From an uncultured Clostridia bacterium (GTDB lineage: Bacteria > Bacillota > Clostridia > TANB77 > CAG-508): a DNA stretch of 64,000 nucleotides. The notes below the pieces were generated by a model. It saw nothing but the letters and a program-made list of their open reading frames with translations. It was not told the DNA's origin and searched no databases. Shown here in pieces: positions 9,998 to 18,703 of this stretch. Each line of letters opens with the position of its first letter. The stretch's first letter is position 1. The DNA lies in assembly GCA_948777935.1 (NCBI GenBank), contig CAQDYY010000008.1, forward strand, positions 1 through 64,000. Direction: 5' to 3'. The position numbers and the translations under genes were made by a program.

Positions 9998-10681
9998 TTA
10001 CACAAATATCATATTAAATAAATATAATAAAATCAAATGAACAGGGTAGAACCCATAAAATAAGTATTTTATGTTCTTACCTTTTTCGCCGTTATATAAA
10101 TGAATAAACATAAGTGGAACTATAGTCCAAATACATAATAAACTATATTCTATATAAAGCCCACTAAAAATAGCAAGTGGTACATATTTAACAAGACATA
10201 GAGCTATATAAGATAGATACATAAGCCATTTCTTGTCTTTAAAAACATGAAATATAAAAATCATTAAAACACCAAAATATCCATAATCTGTTTTTAGAAA
10301 GTCTGCTGTACATGCAAGCCCTGCTACTAACAAAAGACCTATATAATTATTTTTAAATTGCTCACAACACTTTTCATATCCAATTATTGCAATTAACCCA
10401 ATTAACAATGTGAAAAAGATATTTAGCATAAAACCAGTACGAAATATAGAATTAAAAAACATAAAAGGTGCTTGTGAAGCTATTCCAAATAGTAATAGCC
10501 TAAAACAATAGTCTCTTTTACTTTTTGTATGTTTATATCCTTCACTAATTCCAAATGCGAAAATAGGAAATGCAATACGTCCAATATAATTAAAACTAGA
10601 AAATTTGCCATACAAGGCATATCCTAAATGGTCACAAAACATAGTAACCATAGCAATTATTTTTAACACAAAATTTGTCAT
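9998..10681 (-). CDS. TraX family membrane protein
   Basis: 227 residues, about eight hydrophobic segments, with the TraX signature near the start (KIIAMVTMFCDHLGYALYG) and RIAFPIFAFGISEGYKHTKS. TraX acetylates F-pilin in plasmids. Chromosomal clostridial members are probably membrane acyltransferases acting on envelope substrates. It is followed by a family A repeat and a glycosyltransferase on the same strand, suggesting envelope decoration. Function beyond the family is not visible. Confidence 0.8.
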   Translation of the reverse strand: MTNFVLKIIAMVTMFCDHLGYALYGKFSSFNYIGRIAFPIFAFGISEGYKHTKSKRDYCFRLLLFGIASQAPFMFFNSIFRTGFMLNIFFTLLIGLIAIIGYEKCCEQFKNNYIGLLLVAGLACTADFLKTDYGYFGVLMIFIFHVFKDKKWLMYLSYIALCLVKYVPLAIFSGLYIEYSLLCIWTIVPLMFIHLYNGEKGKNIKYLFYGFYPVHLILLYLFNMIFV

Positions 10682-10701
10682 AGATTCTCACTCCTAAAAT
10701 A

Positions 10702-10760
10702 GTAGAGTAAAGGCCCCTTTATTCAAGGGGGCTGTCACAGATAGGTCACTGGGGGTTCTA
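10702..10760. repeat. Dispersed palindromic repeat, family A
   Basis: Same frame as the 2241 copy. The centre (GTCACAGATAGGTCACT) is degenerate. Its last three bases are the stop codon of the downstream minus-strand glycosyltransferase, so the repeat reaches into the gene's end. Confidence 0.8.
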
Positions 10761-11726
10761 CTTATTTAACTTTTCATTTGTTTCTTTTTCATCATTATAT
10801 CTATCTACAAAATAAATAGGTCGTCCTTTAGATTCATTAAAAGTTCTTCCTAAATATTCTCCAATAACTCCTAAAAAGATAAGTTGTATTCCTCCTAAAA
10901 ATAATATAACTACCATAGTAGAAGAATACCCTGGTACATCAATTCCATTAAATATAGTTTTAAATATAATAGCAAGCATATATATAAAGCCAGCTAAAGA
11001 AACTAATATACCAATAAAAGCAGATAAACGAAGAGGAGCAGTGGTAAAAGAAGTTAATCCATCAATAGATAAATTAATTAATTTTCCATAGTTCCATTTT
11101 GTGTTTCCGGCAGCACGAGGATCACGGTCAAATAAAATTTCTTTTTTATTATATCCAATCCAACTAAATAATCCTTTAGTATAACGTTGAGATTCACGAA
11201 TTGACTTTAATGCTTCTACACAACGTCTATCAAGCAATCTAAAATCACCTGTATCTTTTTGAATTTCAATATTGGTAACACTTTGTAATACTTTATAGTA
11301 CATTTTAGAAGTAAATTTCTTTAAAACACTTTCACCTTTTCTAGATTTTCTTTTAGCATATACGTCATCATAACCTTCTTCCCAAAACTTAAGCATATCT
11401 GGAATTAACTCTGGTGGGTCTTGAAGGTCTGCATCTATAATAATTACGCAATCTCCTTTAGCATAATCAAGACCAGCAATCATAGCAGTTTCTTTACCAT
11501 AATTTCTTGAAAGATTTAAATAACAAATACGAGAGTCCACTGCACGTAAGTTTTTCATAATCTTTAAAGTATCATCTTTACTTCCATCATTTACTAATAA
11601 AACTTCAAAATCATAATTTGTAAGGTTGTCCATTATATTTTTTAGTCTATCATATAACATATTTAATACATCTTGTTCATTATAAGCAGGAACAAGAATG
11701 GTAACTAATTTTTTATTTTCTTCCAT
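10758..11726 (-). CDS. GT2 glycosyltransferase, GtrB/DPM1-like with membrane helices
   Basis: 322 residues from the ATG at 11726 (MEENKKLVTILVPAYNEQD), chosen because TGGAGG precedes it; an upstream ATG at 11780 has no RBS. The N-terminal GT-A domain has LVNDGSKDDT and IIDADLQDPPELIP (nucleotide/metal site), then DTGDFRLLDRR. The C-terminus has two transmembrane helices. Relatives transfer a sugar from a nucleotide donor to undecaprenyl phosphate for envelope modification. The stop codon lies inside a family A repeat. Confidence 0.88.
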   Translation of the reverse strand: MEENKKLVTILVPAYNEQDVLNMLYDRLKNIMDNLTNYDFEVLLVNDGSKDDTLKIMKNLRAVDSRICYLNLSRNYGKETAMIAGLDYAKGDCVIIIDADLQDPPELIPDMLKFWEEGYDDVYAKRKSRKGESVLKKFTSKMYYKVLQSVTNIEIQKDTGDFRLLDRRCVEALKSIRESQRYTKGLFSWIGYNKKEILFDRDPRAAGNTKWNYGKLINLSIDGLTSFTTAPLRLSAFIGILVSLAGFIYMLAIIFKTIFNGIDVPGYSSTMVVILFLGGIQLIFLGVIGEYLGRTFNESKGRPIYFVDRYNDEKETNEKLNK

Positions 11727-11805
11727 ATAAAAACCTCCATTTAGATATAAAAAATATCCATGTAAATTATTATATCTCATAATTCACATGGAGTAAAGAG
11801 AATTT

Positions 11806-12666
11806 CTAAAGATTATCTGTAGATAGGTTTAAATTAGTTAAACGATATACATGGCAAATATCACAATCTGTACAAATAGAAACACGAGAGTCAAAAATAA
11901 GTTTTAAAGTAGTAATAAATTCATCTTCATATCCATTAATTAGATGAATATATAGTTTCTCAGGTAATAGATTTAGTAATGTATTTAAACAATAGTCATT
12001 AGAAGAAAATGAGATATCAGATAAATACTTTGCTTTAAGAAGTTCGTCATCTATTGGTATTAGATCGTGGTTAGCATCAAGTAAAATAGAATCTTTACTA
12101 GTATATACAAGATGAACTGTATCAATTAAGCTTTCCTTTGAACTTACATATAAGTGTAAAATATCAATAAATTCATGGTATTCACGTTCAATAAGAAAAT
12201 TGCTAACAGTTATATCTGTGTTATAATCTAGAATATCACGGTATTTACTTAACCTAAAGTTAATAAATCCTGATAGAACAAGAGATTTGTGCTCTAATAG
12301 ATAGGTGTGTAGGGAAGAGAAAATAGCATCATATTTTTCATTATAAGTGTTATCTTCGTTAAACACATCTGTACAGTTATCTAAAATGCTTTGTTTTTCA
12401 ATATCATTAAAATAAAAATAATTATATTCTATAAAGTTTTTTACTAGCTTTCGCTCATAAAAAAAGATAATGCATTTTGTTAAGATATCACAAATATATT
12501 TATAAAAAGTATCTAATTCGTTACCAGTATAATGAATAATAACATTATCATAAATTTTAAAGGTATGACTTGATAAATAAACTGTTTCTAAATCAATCTT
12601 TGAAAATTCTTTTAGTAGATAATCTATAATATAATTATTATTGCTTTTAATACAGAAAGATTTCAT
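11806..12666 (-). CDS. ytxC: YtxC-like sporulation protein
   Basis: 286 residues. The C-terminal half carries features I associate with YtxC: FINFRLSKYRDILDY, FLIEREYHEFIDILHLYV and IDTVHLVYTS. YtxC is a conserved cytoplasmic protein of spore formers with no assigned reaction. RBS AAAGGAGACTTT lies upstream. It is separated from the branching enzyme by about 150 bases with a hairpin. Confidence 0.75.
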   Translation of the reverse strand: MKSFCIKSNNNYIIDYLLKEFSKIDLETVYLSSHTFKIYDNVIIHYTGNELDTFYKYICDILTKCIIFFYERKLVKNFIEYNYFYFNDIEKQSILDNCTDVFNEDNTYNEKYDAIFSSLHTYLLEHKSLVLSGFINFRLSKYRDILDYNTDITVSNFLIEREYHEFIDILHLYVSSKESLIDTVHLVYTSKDSILLDANHDLIPIDDELLKAKYLSDISFSSNDYCLNTLLNLLPEKLYIHLINGYEDEFITTLKLIFDSRVSICTDCDICHVYRLTNLNLSTDNL

Positions 12667-12779
12667 TTTGCTTTAAAGTCTCCTTTCTTTTCATATATAG
12701 TATCTACCAAAATTGTTTTGATATACATTATTTTATGCATTTTGTATTTAATTGGAAACTTGTTTAAAATAATTAAAAG

Positions 12780-12818
12780 AAAAGGTAACGGAAGATAGAA
12801 AAACCGTTACCTTTTTTT
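12780..12818 (-). terminator. Intrinsic terminator, possibly bidirectional
   Basis: AAAGGTAACGG and CCGTTACCTTT form a strong stem, flanked by A-rich sequence on the left and T7 on the right. It sits at the stop of the minus-strand branching enzyme. Confidence 0.75.
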
Positions 12819-14410
12819 AACTATATATCATATAATCTATATCTGGAAAAATTGGATCTTTTTTTAAAATATCTTTTAAAAACTCTGCATCTATTGAATC
12901 AGACTTTATTTGTTCATATAGTTTTGTAAATCTTCCAATATGGTCTTTAATGCGTTTTTTTGCATAATCTACCATAGTTCCATTAGTAATAATAAATAGC
13001 CAGTCACTACTTTGGGCAAGTAGTAATTCTCGAGCACATTGATTTAAAGCTTTTTTTCGTAAAGCATTTTTTTCATTTGGATATAATTTTGCAAGCTCTA
13101 CCATTCTATCACCAGCTACATGTAAATGTCTATGAACATAGTCATTAGTTTGGTTTAGCCAAACACCACTATAACCGATTTGCTCCCCAACTAGAACGAC
13201 AAGGCGTGGATACTTGAATTTCTGGGTATTTATCAATATATTCACTAGGAGTTATTAAGCTAAAATCACATTTATCATAATAGATTTTTTTAAATAACAC
13301 ATATAACCAATCTGGACCTTCATACCACCAATGGCCATAAAGTTCAGCATCATAAGGGCATAGAATAATAGGAGGTTTATCCATAGATTTAGAAAGATTT
13401 GTTATTTGAGATTGTCTACAATCAAAAAAATGGCCTGCTTGTTTTTCTACACTATCCATTGCCCAAGTAGGGTTGTAGTAATCTTTTTCAAAAGAATCCC
13501 CTGTAATACGATAATACTTAATTCCAGTAGGAACTCTAACACCATCATAAGTAAGATATGGTTTTATATAATCATAATCTGCATCATAGCCAATATCACG
13601 GTAAAATTCACGGTAATTATAATCACCAGGGTAGCCATTAATAGAACTCCAAACTTGACGAGAAGATTCAATATCACGTCCAAATGCAACAATACCATTT
13701 GGTGAAACAATAGGAGCATAAGTGCCATATACTGGTGTAGGGTTTGCATATAAAATACCATGAGATTCTGTAATAATATATTCTATTCCAAATTCTTTTA
13801 AATATTTATCAGCTTCTGGAACATAACCACATTCTGGAAGCCATATACCACGAGGTTTTCTTCCAAAATATTTTTCATATGTTTGTACACCTACTGCAAT
13901 TTGAGCTCTTACAGTATTTTCATTTATATATAAAATAGGAAAATAGCCATGTGTTGCACCACATGTTATAATTTCTAATACACCAATATCTTGAAAATGT
14001 TTAAATGCATCTATTAAATTACAGTTATATACATCTTGAAATAAGTATAAATCATGAGAATAACGATTAAAATAGTAATAAGACAAATCATTTAAACGTT
14101 TATCATAAACAGTACGTTTTATTTCTTTTTGTGATAATTCAATATGTTTTTTTAAATACTTAATATATCTTTTTTGCAATAATTTATTATCAAGCATATT
14201 TAAAAGAGGAGGGGTTATTGACATAGTAATTCTAAAATCGACACCTTCATTTACTAATTTTTTAAAATTAGTAAGTAGAGGAATATAGGTTTCAGAAATT
14301 GCTTCAAATAACCACTCTTCTTCTAGGTAATGTTTATTTTCTGGATGATGCACAAAAGGTAAATGTGCATGTAAGACAAAACTTACATATCCTTTATTTT
14401 GCTTATTCAT
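12817..14410 (-). CDS. GH57 1,4-alpha-glucan branching enzyme, +1 CGG shift on the minus strand
   Basis: Introduces alpha-1,6 branches into alpha-glucan. Start ATG at 14410. Visible are HAHLPFVHHP near residue 15, WLPECGYVPEADKYL with the likely nucleophile glutamate near residue 187, and LCPYDAELYGHWWYEGPDWL. The in-frame CGG is at 13177-13175 (codon 412): skipping its C gives GGT and SSWGANGYSGVWLNQTNDYVHRH, running into the DUF1957 C-terminal domain. The joined protein has 530 residues, the usual size. It shows that the CGG pattern is not strand-specific. Confidence 0.9.
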
Positions 14411-14427
14411 TGATTTCTCCTTTGTAT

Positions 14428-15297
14428 TTAAGAATGTGAAGACGAATGAGAAGAAGGGTTAGATAGATTTCCTTCTACTATTTCATCAAATAACTCATTT
14501 TTGTATATTTTCTTATATAAATCATAAATTCCATAAATGTTTTGCATATTTTTAAAATTAGATAAACGAGAAAAATCTTTAGTAGAAATTTCACCAGTTT
14601 TTACATTTTTATAACTAACATTTGGGTTAAATTTTTCAAATAAAATATGGTCATTTGGAGCATCCATTTTATTTGAAGAAGTGATATATATATAATTTGC
14701 TTTTATAGAATCTTGGTATAGATTTGGACGTCTTCCAAGTTCTATTATATATTTGCAATTGGGATCGGCAACTTGTAAATACCAACTATTTGCAAAATCA
14801 TTAATTTCTACTTCAAAAGTATAATCCATGGTTTCATTATGAACTACCAAAACAGGTCTAGTTTTAGTAAAAAAGTCATTACCATATTTAGTAGTATATT
14901 GCATACGATCTTCATCTGAAATATCCCAGTACACAAATAGCATTTGTGGAGTTTGAGCTAAAACTTTAACTACTGTTTGATTATATCTATAAGGTAAATC
15001 ATAATATTCAGCAAAAAAACTTTCTTTTTTAGTAGTAGTCTTTTTTGTACGAGAAGAAGAAACTTTTTTTGTAGTTGTAGGTTTTGTACTAGCAGAAGTA
15101 GTTTTCTTTTTAGTAGAAGTAGCCCTAGTAGTTTTTATATTAGATTTTGTACTAGTACTTTTTTTAGGGGCTTCTTTTTTCTTTGTTTTAGAAACAGAAG
15201 TGCTTTTTGTAGCTTTTTCGACTTTTTTTGTATCTGTAGAAGTCAATTTCTTATTTATTTTTTCTTTTTTTAGTGCATCTTTTGTAGCTTTTGGCAT
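14428..15297 (-). CDS. DUF4912 protein with lysine/threonine-rich N-terminus
   Basis: 289 residues. Residues 1-95 are low-complexity K/T/S repeats, probably disordered. The remainder fits DUF4912, a domain often found beside GH57 branching enzymes: PYRYNQTVVKVLAQTPQ, LFVYWDISDEDR and WYLQVADPNCKYIIELGRR. It ends in a serine/histidine-rich tail and stops 17 bases before the branching enzyme start, so the two probably form one operon. A carbohydrate-binding or scaffold role is an inference from context. Confidence 0.8.
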   Translation of the reverse strand: MPKATKDALKKEKINKKLTSTDTKKVEKATKSTSVSKTKKKEAPKKSTSTKSNIKTTRATSTKKKTTSASTKPTTTKKVSSSRTKKTTTKKESFFAEYYDLPYRYNQTVVKVLAQTPQMLFVYWDISDEDRMQYTTKYGNDFFTKTRPVLVVHNETMDYTFEVEINDFANSWYLQVADPNCKYIIELGRRPNLYQDSIKANYIYITSSNKMDAPNDHILFEKFNPNVSYKNVKTGEISTKDFSRLSNFKNMQNIYGIYDLYKKIYKNELFDEIVEGNLSNPSSHSSSHS

Positions 15298-15613
15298 TAA
15301 ATATTTCCTCCTTAGTACAAATTCTCCTATTATACTATACTAAAACAAAAATAAATTCAAGTAAATGTTAAAAGAAAAATAAATAAATCGAAAAATATTT
15401 TAGAGCGTAATATGAGTCATATTGAATTAATAATACAAGTTAGACACATGTAAGTAAAAAAGTAAGAGTTTTGTCTAAAAATGTCGAAAAGTTTTTCTTG
15501 CAAAATAGTAAAAAAGATGTATAATAGTAAAGAATTAAATCTACAAAATTCAAAATCAAAAAATTCACAAACATCAGTGTAAAAGCGAAAAGAAAGTTCT
15601 AAAAAATCTAGAA
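15298..15613. other. Intergenic region without a recognisable gene
   Basis: Divergent spacer between DUF4912 (minus) and the Rpn remnant (plus). It is AT-rich, with a short hairpin GTTCTAAAAAATCTAGAAC at 15596-15614. No ORF or known RNA is seen. Confidence 0.4.
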
Positions 15614-15980
15614 CAAAAATCCAAAAACAAAAAATAAAAAAGAAGAATGGTTATATTTTTTAGATTATAGTAAAGGAGGAATGGTAGAAATGGTAAAAAA
15701 GAAAAACAAAGTAATAGAAAAAGCAAATGAAGAATTAGAATATTTAACAGGAGATGAAGCAATAAAAAGAAAAGCCGAACTAAGAGATAAATGGATAAGA
15801 GATTATAAAGGAAGTATAGAATATGCAAAACAAGAAGGACTAAGGCAAGGAATTAAGCAAAACAAAATAGAAGTTATTAAAGAAATGTTAAAACAAGAAA
15901 TAAGTAAAGAAATTATTTCTAAAATTATAAAAGCAGAAATTGAAGAAATAGAAAAGATACAAAATACGCAAGTAAGCTAA
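15614..15980 (+). pseudogene. C-terminal remnant of an Rpn family nuclease
   Basis: In-frame sequence after a TAG reads KKEEWLYFLDYSKGGMVEMV, then coiled-coil residues and YAKQEGLRQGIKQNK, as in the C-terminal third of Rpn/PDDEXK nucleases (compare the gene at 1-771). No catalytic domain lies upstream, only stops. ATG 15681 could yield a 99-residue product (AAAGGAGG precedes it), so residual expression is possible. Confidence 0.65.
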
Positions 15981-15995
15981 TTCTTGCGTATTTTT
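15961..15995 (+). terminator. Intrinsic terminator
   Basis: AAAATACGCAAG and CTTGCGTATTTTT form the stem and T-run, overlapping the end of the Rpn remnant. Confidence 0.85.
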
Positions 15996-16241
15996 GCACA
16001 AGGACAGGGTAAAAGCAACAATATTAAATATAAATAAGATTATTGCAACAAAAACACAATAAAAATATAACAAATATTTTGAAAATATAAATGTAACTTA
16101 TAATATAGCAAATAAATGTAATATTATTTTAAATATTACAATAATATTACATTTGTAAAAAACATGAAAAATATATTTACTTTTGTAGAAATTTTATATA
16201 AAATGAATTAAACAAAAGAAAATTGTGAGGAAGGGGCGTAA

Positions 16242-17540
16242 ATGCCAATGAAAATTCTAATGCTAACATGGGAATATCCACCAAGAATAGTTGGAGGTAT
16301 TGCAAGAGTAGTAAATGACTTATCAAAAAGATTAATAAAAGATGGTCATGAAGTAACAGTTGTTACTTATCGTGAAGGAAATGCGCCTTATTTCGAAGAT
16401 GATAAAGGAGTTAAAGTTTATAGAATAGATAACTATATGATAAATCCAAATAACTTTATTGATTGGATTATGCAAATGAACTTTAATATGGTAGCAAAAG
16501 CAAGTGAAATTATTGCAAAAGAAGGTAAATTTGATGTAATACATGCACATGATTGGTTAGTTGCTTATGCTGCAAAAACACTAAAGAATTCATATGAAAT
16601 ACCAATTGTATCAACAATACATGCAACAGAAAGTGGAAGAAACTCTGGAATTCATGATGAAACACAAAGATACATAAATGATACAGAATGGATGTTAACA
16701 TATGAATCAACAGAAGTAATAGTAAATAGTAATTATATGAAAAGAGAGCTACAATCATTATTTGGGCTTCCATTTGAAAAAATAAATGTTGTACCAAATG
16801 GAATAAATGTTAATATGTTTAGTGGAATTGAAAGAGATTACGATTTTAGAAGACAATATGCACTAGATAATGAAAAAATTATATTATTTATGGGTAGACT
16901 TGTTTATGAAAAAGGTGTACAGCACTTAATATCTGCAATGCCAAAGATTTTAGCAGGATACCACGATGCAAAACTGGTAATTGCAGGAAAAGGTGGAATG
17001 ATAGATGAACTAAAAGCACAAGTAAACTCTATGGGAATATCAAATAAAGTATATTTTACAGGGTATATGGATTCAAAACAAGTATGTAAAATGTATAAAT
17101 GTGCAGATGTATCAGTATTTCCAAGCACATATGAGCCATTTGGAATTGTAGCCTTAGAAGCAATGCTTTCAGGAACACCAGTAGTTGTATCAGACATTGG
17201 TGGTTTAAATGAAATTGTAACACATGGGGAAAATGGAATGAAAAGCTATGCAGGAAATCCAAATTCGATAGCAGATTCAATTTTAGAATTATTATATAAT
17301 CCGCAATTATCACAAGAAGTAGTAAAAAAAGCAAAAACTATGGTTAAAAATGAATATACTTGGGCAAAAATTGCACAAGATACGCACTTTACATACCAAA
17401 AAGCAATATGTCAAACAATGGCAGAACGCCAAGCACGTCAAATAGAGCAAGAAAAAGCAAGAAAAACAAAAAGAGCAAAAAATACGGAAACAGAAATTAC
17501 AAATTTATTAGCATTTAGAAAAAGACAAGCATACGCATAA
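16242..17540 (+). CDS. GT4 family glycosyltransferase, glycogen synthase-like
   Basis: 432 residues, GT-B fold. MKILMLTWEYPPRIVGGIAR gives the N-terminal glycine-rich loop of GlgA-like enzymes. FDVIHAHDWLV, VPNGINVNMF, FMGRLVYEKGVQHLISA and PSTYEPFGIVALEAMLSGTPVV supply the donor site with the EPFGIVALEA glutamates. With GH57 branching enzyme, DUF4912 and debranching enzyme in the same window, the likely role is alpha-glucan elongation. The C-terminus is a charged helix. The RBS (GAGGAAGGGG) is unusually G-rich. Confidence 0.87.
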   Translation: MPMKILMLTWEYPPRIVGGIARVVNDLSKRLIKDGHEVTVVTYREGNAPYFEDDKGVKVYRIDNYMINPNNFIDWIMQMNFNMVAKASEIIAKEGKFDVIHAHDWLVAYAAKTLKNSYEIPIVSTIHATESGRNSGIHDETQRYINDTEWMLTYESTEVIVNSNYMKRELQSLFGLPFEKINVVPNGINVNMFSGIERDYDFRRQYALDNEKIILFMGRLVYEKGVQHLISAMPKILAGYHDAKLVIAGKGGMIDELKAQVNSMGISNKVYFTGYMDSKQVCKMYKCADVSVFPSTYEPFGIVALEAMLSGTPVVVSDIGGLNEIVTHGENGMKSYAGNPNSIADSILELLYNPQLSQEVVKKAKTMVKNEYTWAKIAQDTHFTYQKAICQTMAERQARQIEQEKARKTKRAKNTETEITNLLAFRKRQAYA

Positions 17541-17543
17541 ATA

Positions 17544-17599
17544 TTGTAGGGGCATGTCGTTTAAAGGGAATACCTAAGAGACATGACACCACTGTGCCC
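17544..17599. repeat. Dispersed repeat, family B
   Basis: TTGTAGGGGCATGTCG ... GACATGACACCACTGTGCCC. Related copies are at 52269 and 52749. Confidence 0.65.
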
Positions 17600-17622
17600 A
17601 AATTAAAATGGAGGATGTTAAA

Positions 17623-17958
17623 ATGAATGTATATGATACTGCAAATAGATTAGCATATGAAATTAAAAATTCAGAAGAATATATAAATTATAAAAAAGTG
17701 AAGGAAGAAATAAAAGGTAATCCAGAACTAAAAGAAAAGTTAGAAAAGTTTGAAAAAGAAAGATATGAAGTACAAATTGAAGCAATATCTAAAGGAAGTC
17801 AAGATACCGAAAAAGCAGCTGATATGCAAAAACTATATGCTGAGCTAATTTCAAATGATATGATGAAAAAATATTTTGATGCAGAACTAAAATTTAATGT
17901 TATGTTAGCAGATGTAAATAAAATAATTGGAGAATCAGTAGAAGATTTAATAAGATAG
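17623..17958 (+). CDS. YlbF/YmcA family protein
   Basis: 111 residues from ATG 17623 (MNVYDTANRLAYEIKNSEEY); the earlier ATG at 17608 overlaps the GGAGG RBS, so I reject it. The all-helical sequence with NPELKEKLEKFEKERYEVQ and a late DVNKIIGESVEDLI matches the YlbF/YmcA family. In Bacillus these form a complex with YaaT that affects RNase Y-dependent mRNA processing, competence and sporulation. Confidence 0.82.
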   Translation: MNVYDTANRLAYEIKNSEEYINYKKVKEEIKGNPELKEKLEKFEKERYEVQIEAISKGSQDTEKAADMQKLYAELISNDMMKKYFDAELKFNVMLADVNKIIGESVEDLIR

Positions 17959-17978
17959 CATAAATTTTGGAAAAGTAT

Positions 17979-18007
17979 TTGCAATTTGTTATTGTTTGTG
18001 CTAAAAT
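17979..18007 (+). promoter_or_regulatory. Sigma-A type promoter for secG
   Basis: TTGCAA 17979-17984, a 17-base spacer, then TAAAAT 18002-18007. Confidence 0.6.
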
Positions 18008-18041
18008 ATCAATGTTATAAAACTTAAGGAGGAAATAAAAA

Positions 18042-18287
18042 GTGGAAATTTTAAAATATATATTAATGGTAATCTATATAATTGTATGTTTTGCATTAAT
18101 TATTGTTGCTATGATGCAATCTAAAGATGATAGTGGAGTAAGTTCTACTATAACAGGTTCTAATGGTAATTTTTATGAGAAAAACAAAGGTAGAACTAAA
18201 GAAGGAAAAATGAAAAAATGGACAATCATATTAGCTGTTGTATTTGCAGTTTTAACTATTATTCTTTCAATTATGTATGTAATTTAA
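18042..18287 (+). CDS. secG: Preprotein translocase subunit SecG
   Basis: 81 residues from GTG 18042 behind AAGGAGG. Two hydrophobic helices (about 4-24 and 60-81) flank a glycine/serine-rich cytoplasmic loop (MQSKDDSGVSSTITG), the SecG layout. It assists SecYEG translocation. rnr follows, an arrangement common in Firmicutes (secG-rnr). Confidence 0.93.
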   Translation: MEILKYILMVIYIIVCFALIIVAMMQSKDDSGVSSTITGSNGNFYEKNKGRTKEGKMKKWTIILAVVFAVLTIILSIMYVI

Positions 18288-18303
18288 GTTTTTAGAAAAA
18301 ATA

Positions 18304-18332
18304 AAAGGAGCAACAAATGTTGCTCTGTTTTG
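18304..18332 (+). terminator. Intrinsic terminator after secG
   Basis: GGAGCAAC-AAAT-GTTGCTCT stem followed by GTTTTGTTTT. Confidence 0.75.
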
Positions 18333-18390
18333 TTTTAAGAATTAAAATGTAGAGGTACCGTATATAGAAGGACATAACGTACGGTTTAAT

Positions 18391-18586
18391 AATTTTTCTA
18401 AAAGTAAAATATAAAATTAAGAAATCCGCTCGTTCAAGATAAATTTTGCACAGTATGTAATAAAAATTTGTAGGCCCCTCTCACAGGTATGTGAGATTCT
18501 CCCACAAATTTTTAAAACATACGTATACAAAATTTACTTTCAAGACGCTTCTTTCTAATTTTATATTTTACATTTTTAGAAAAATT
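18391..18586. repeat. Long imperfect palindrome (about 196 bp)
   Basis: The outer arm AATTTTTCTAAAA (from 18391), continuing GTAAAATATAAAATTA, pairs with its near-complement ending at 18586. Inner arms TAAATTTTG/CAAAATTTA and AAAAATTTGT/ACAAATTTTT continue the rod to a CTCACAGGTATGTGAG cap. Same architecture as 9659-9809, different sequence. The secG-rnr gap (18288-18703) holds only this unit, the terminator and a family A repeat. Confidence 0.6.
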
Positions 18587-18601
18587 GTATTTTAGAAATA
18601 A

Positions 18602-18660
18602 TAGAGTAAAGGCCCCTTTACTTAAGGGGGCTGTCGTTCGTAAGAACGACTGGGGGTTTT
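18602..18660. repeat. Dispersed palindromic repeat, family A
   Basis: Same frame as the 2241 copy. The central stem is GTCGTTC-GTAA-GAACGAC, a different sequence that preserves pairing. Confidence 0.8.
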
Positions 18661-18703
18661 GAAATACATGTGATAATAATTTAAATATAATAAGGAGGAA
18701 AAG

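Noticed and set aside
15681..15980. Independent small gene
   Set aside because: Sequence upstream continues in frame with Rpn-family similarity, so it is better explained as a truncated remnant.
18391..18586. 6S RNA
   Set aside because: The length and rod shape fit, but the central bubble and promoter-like loop could not be recognised.
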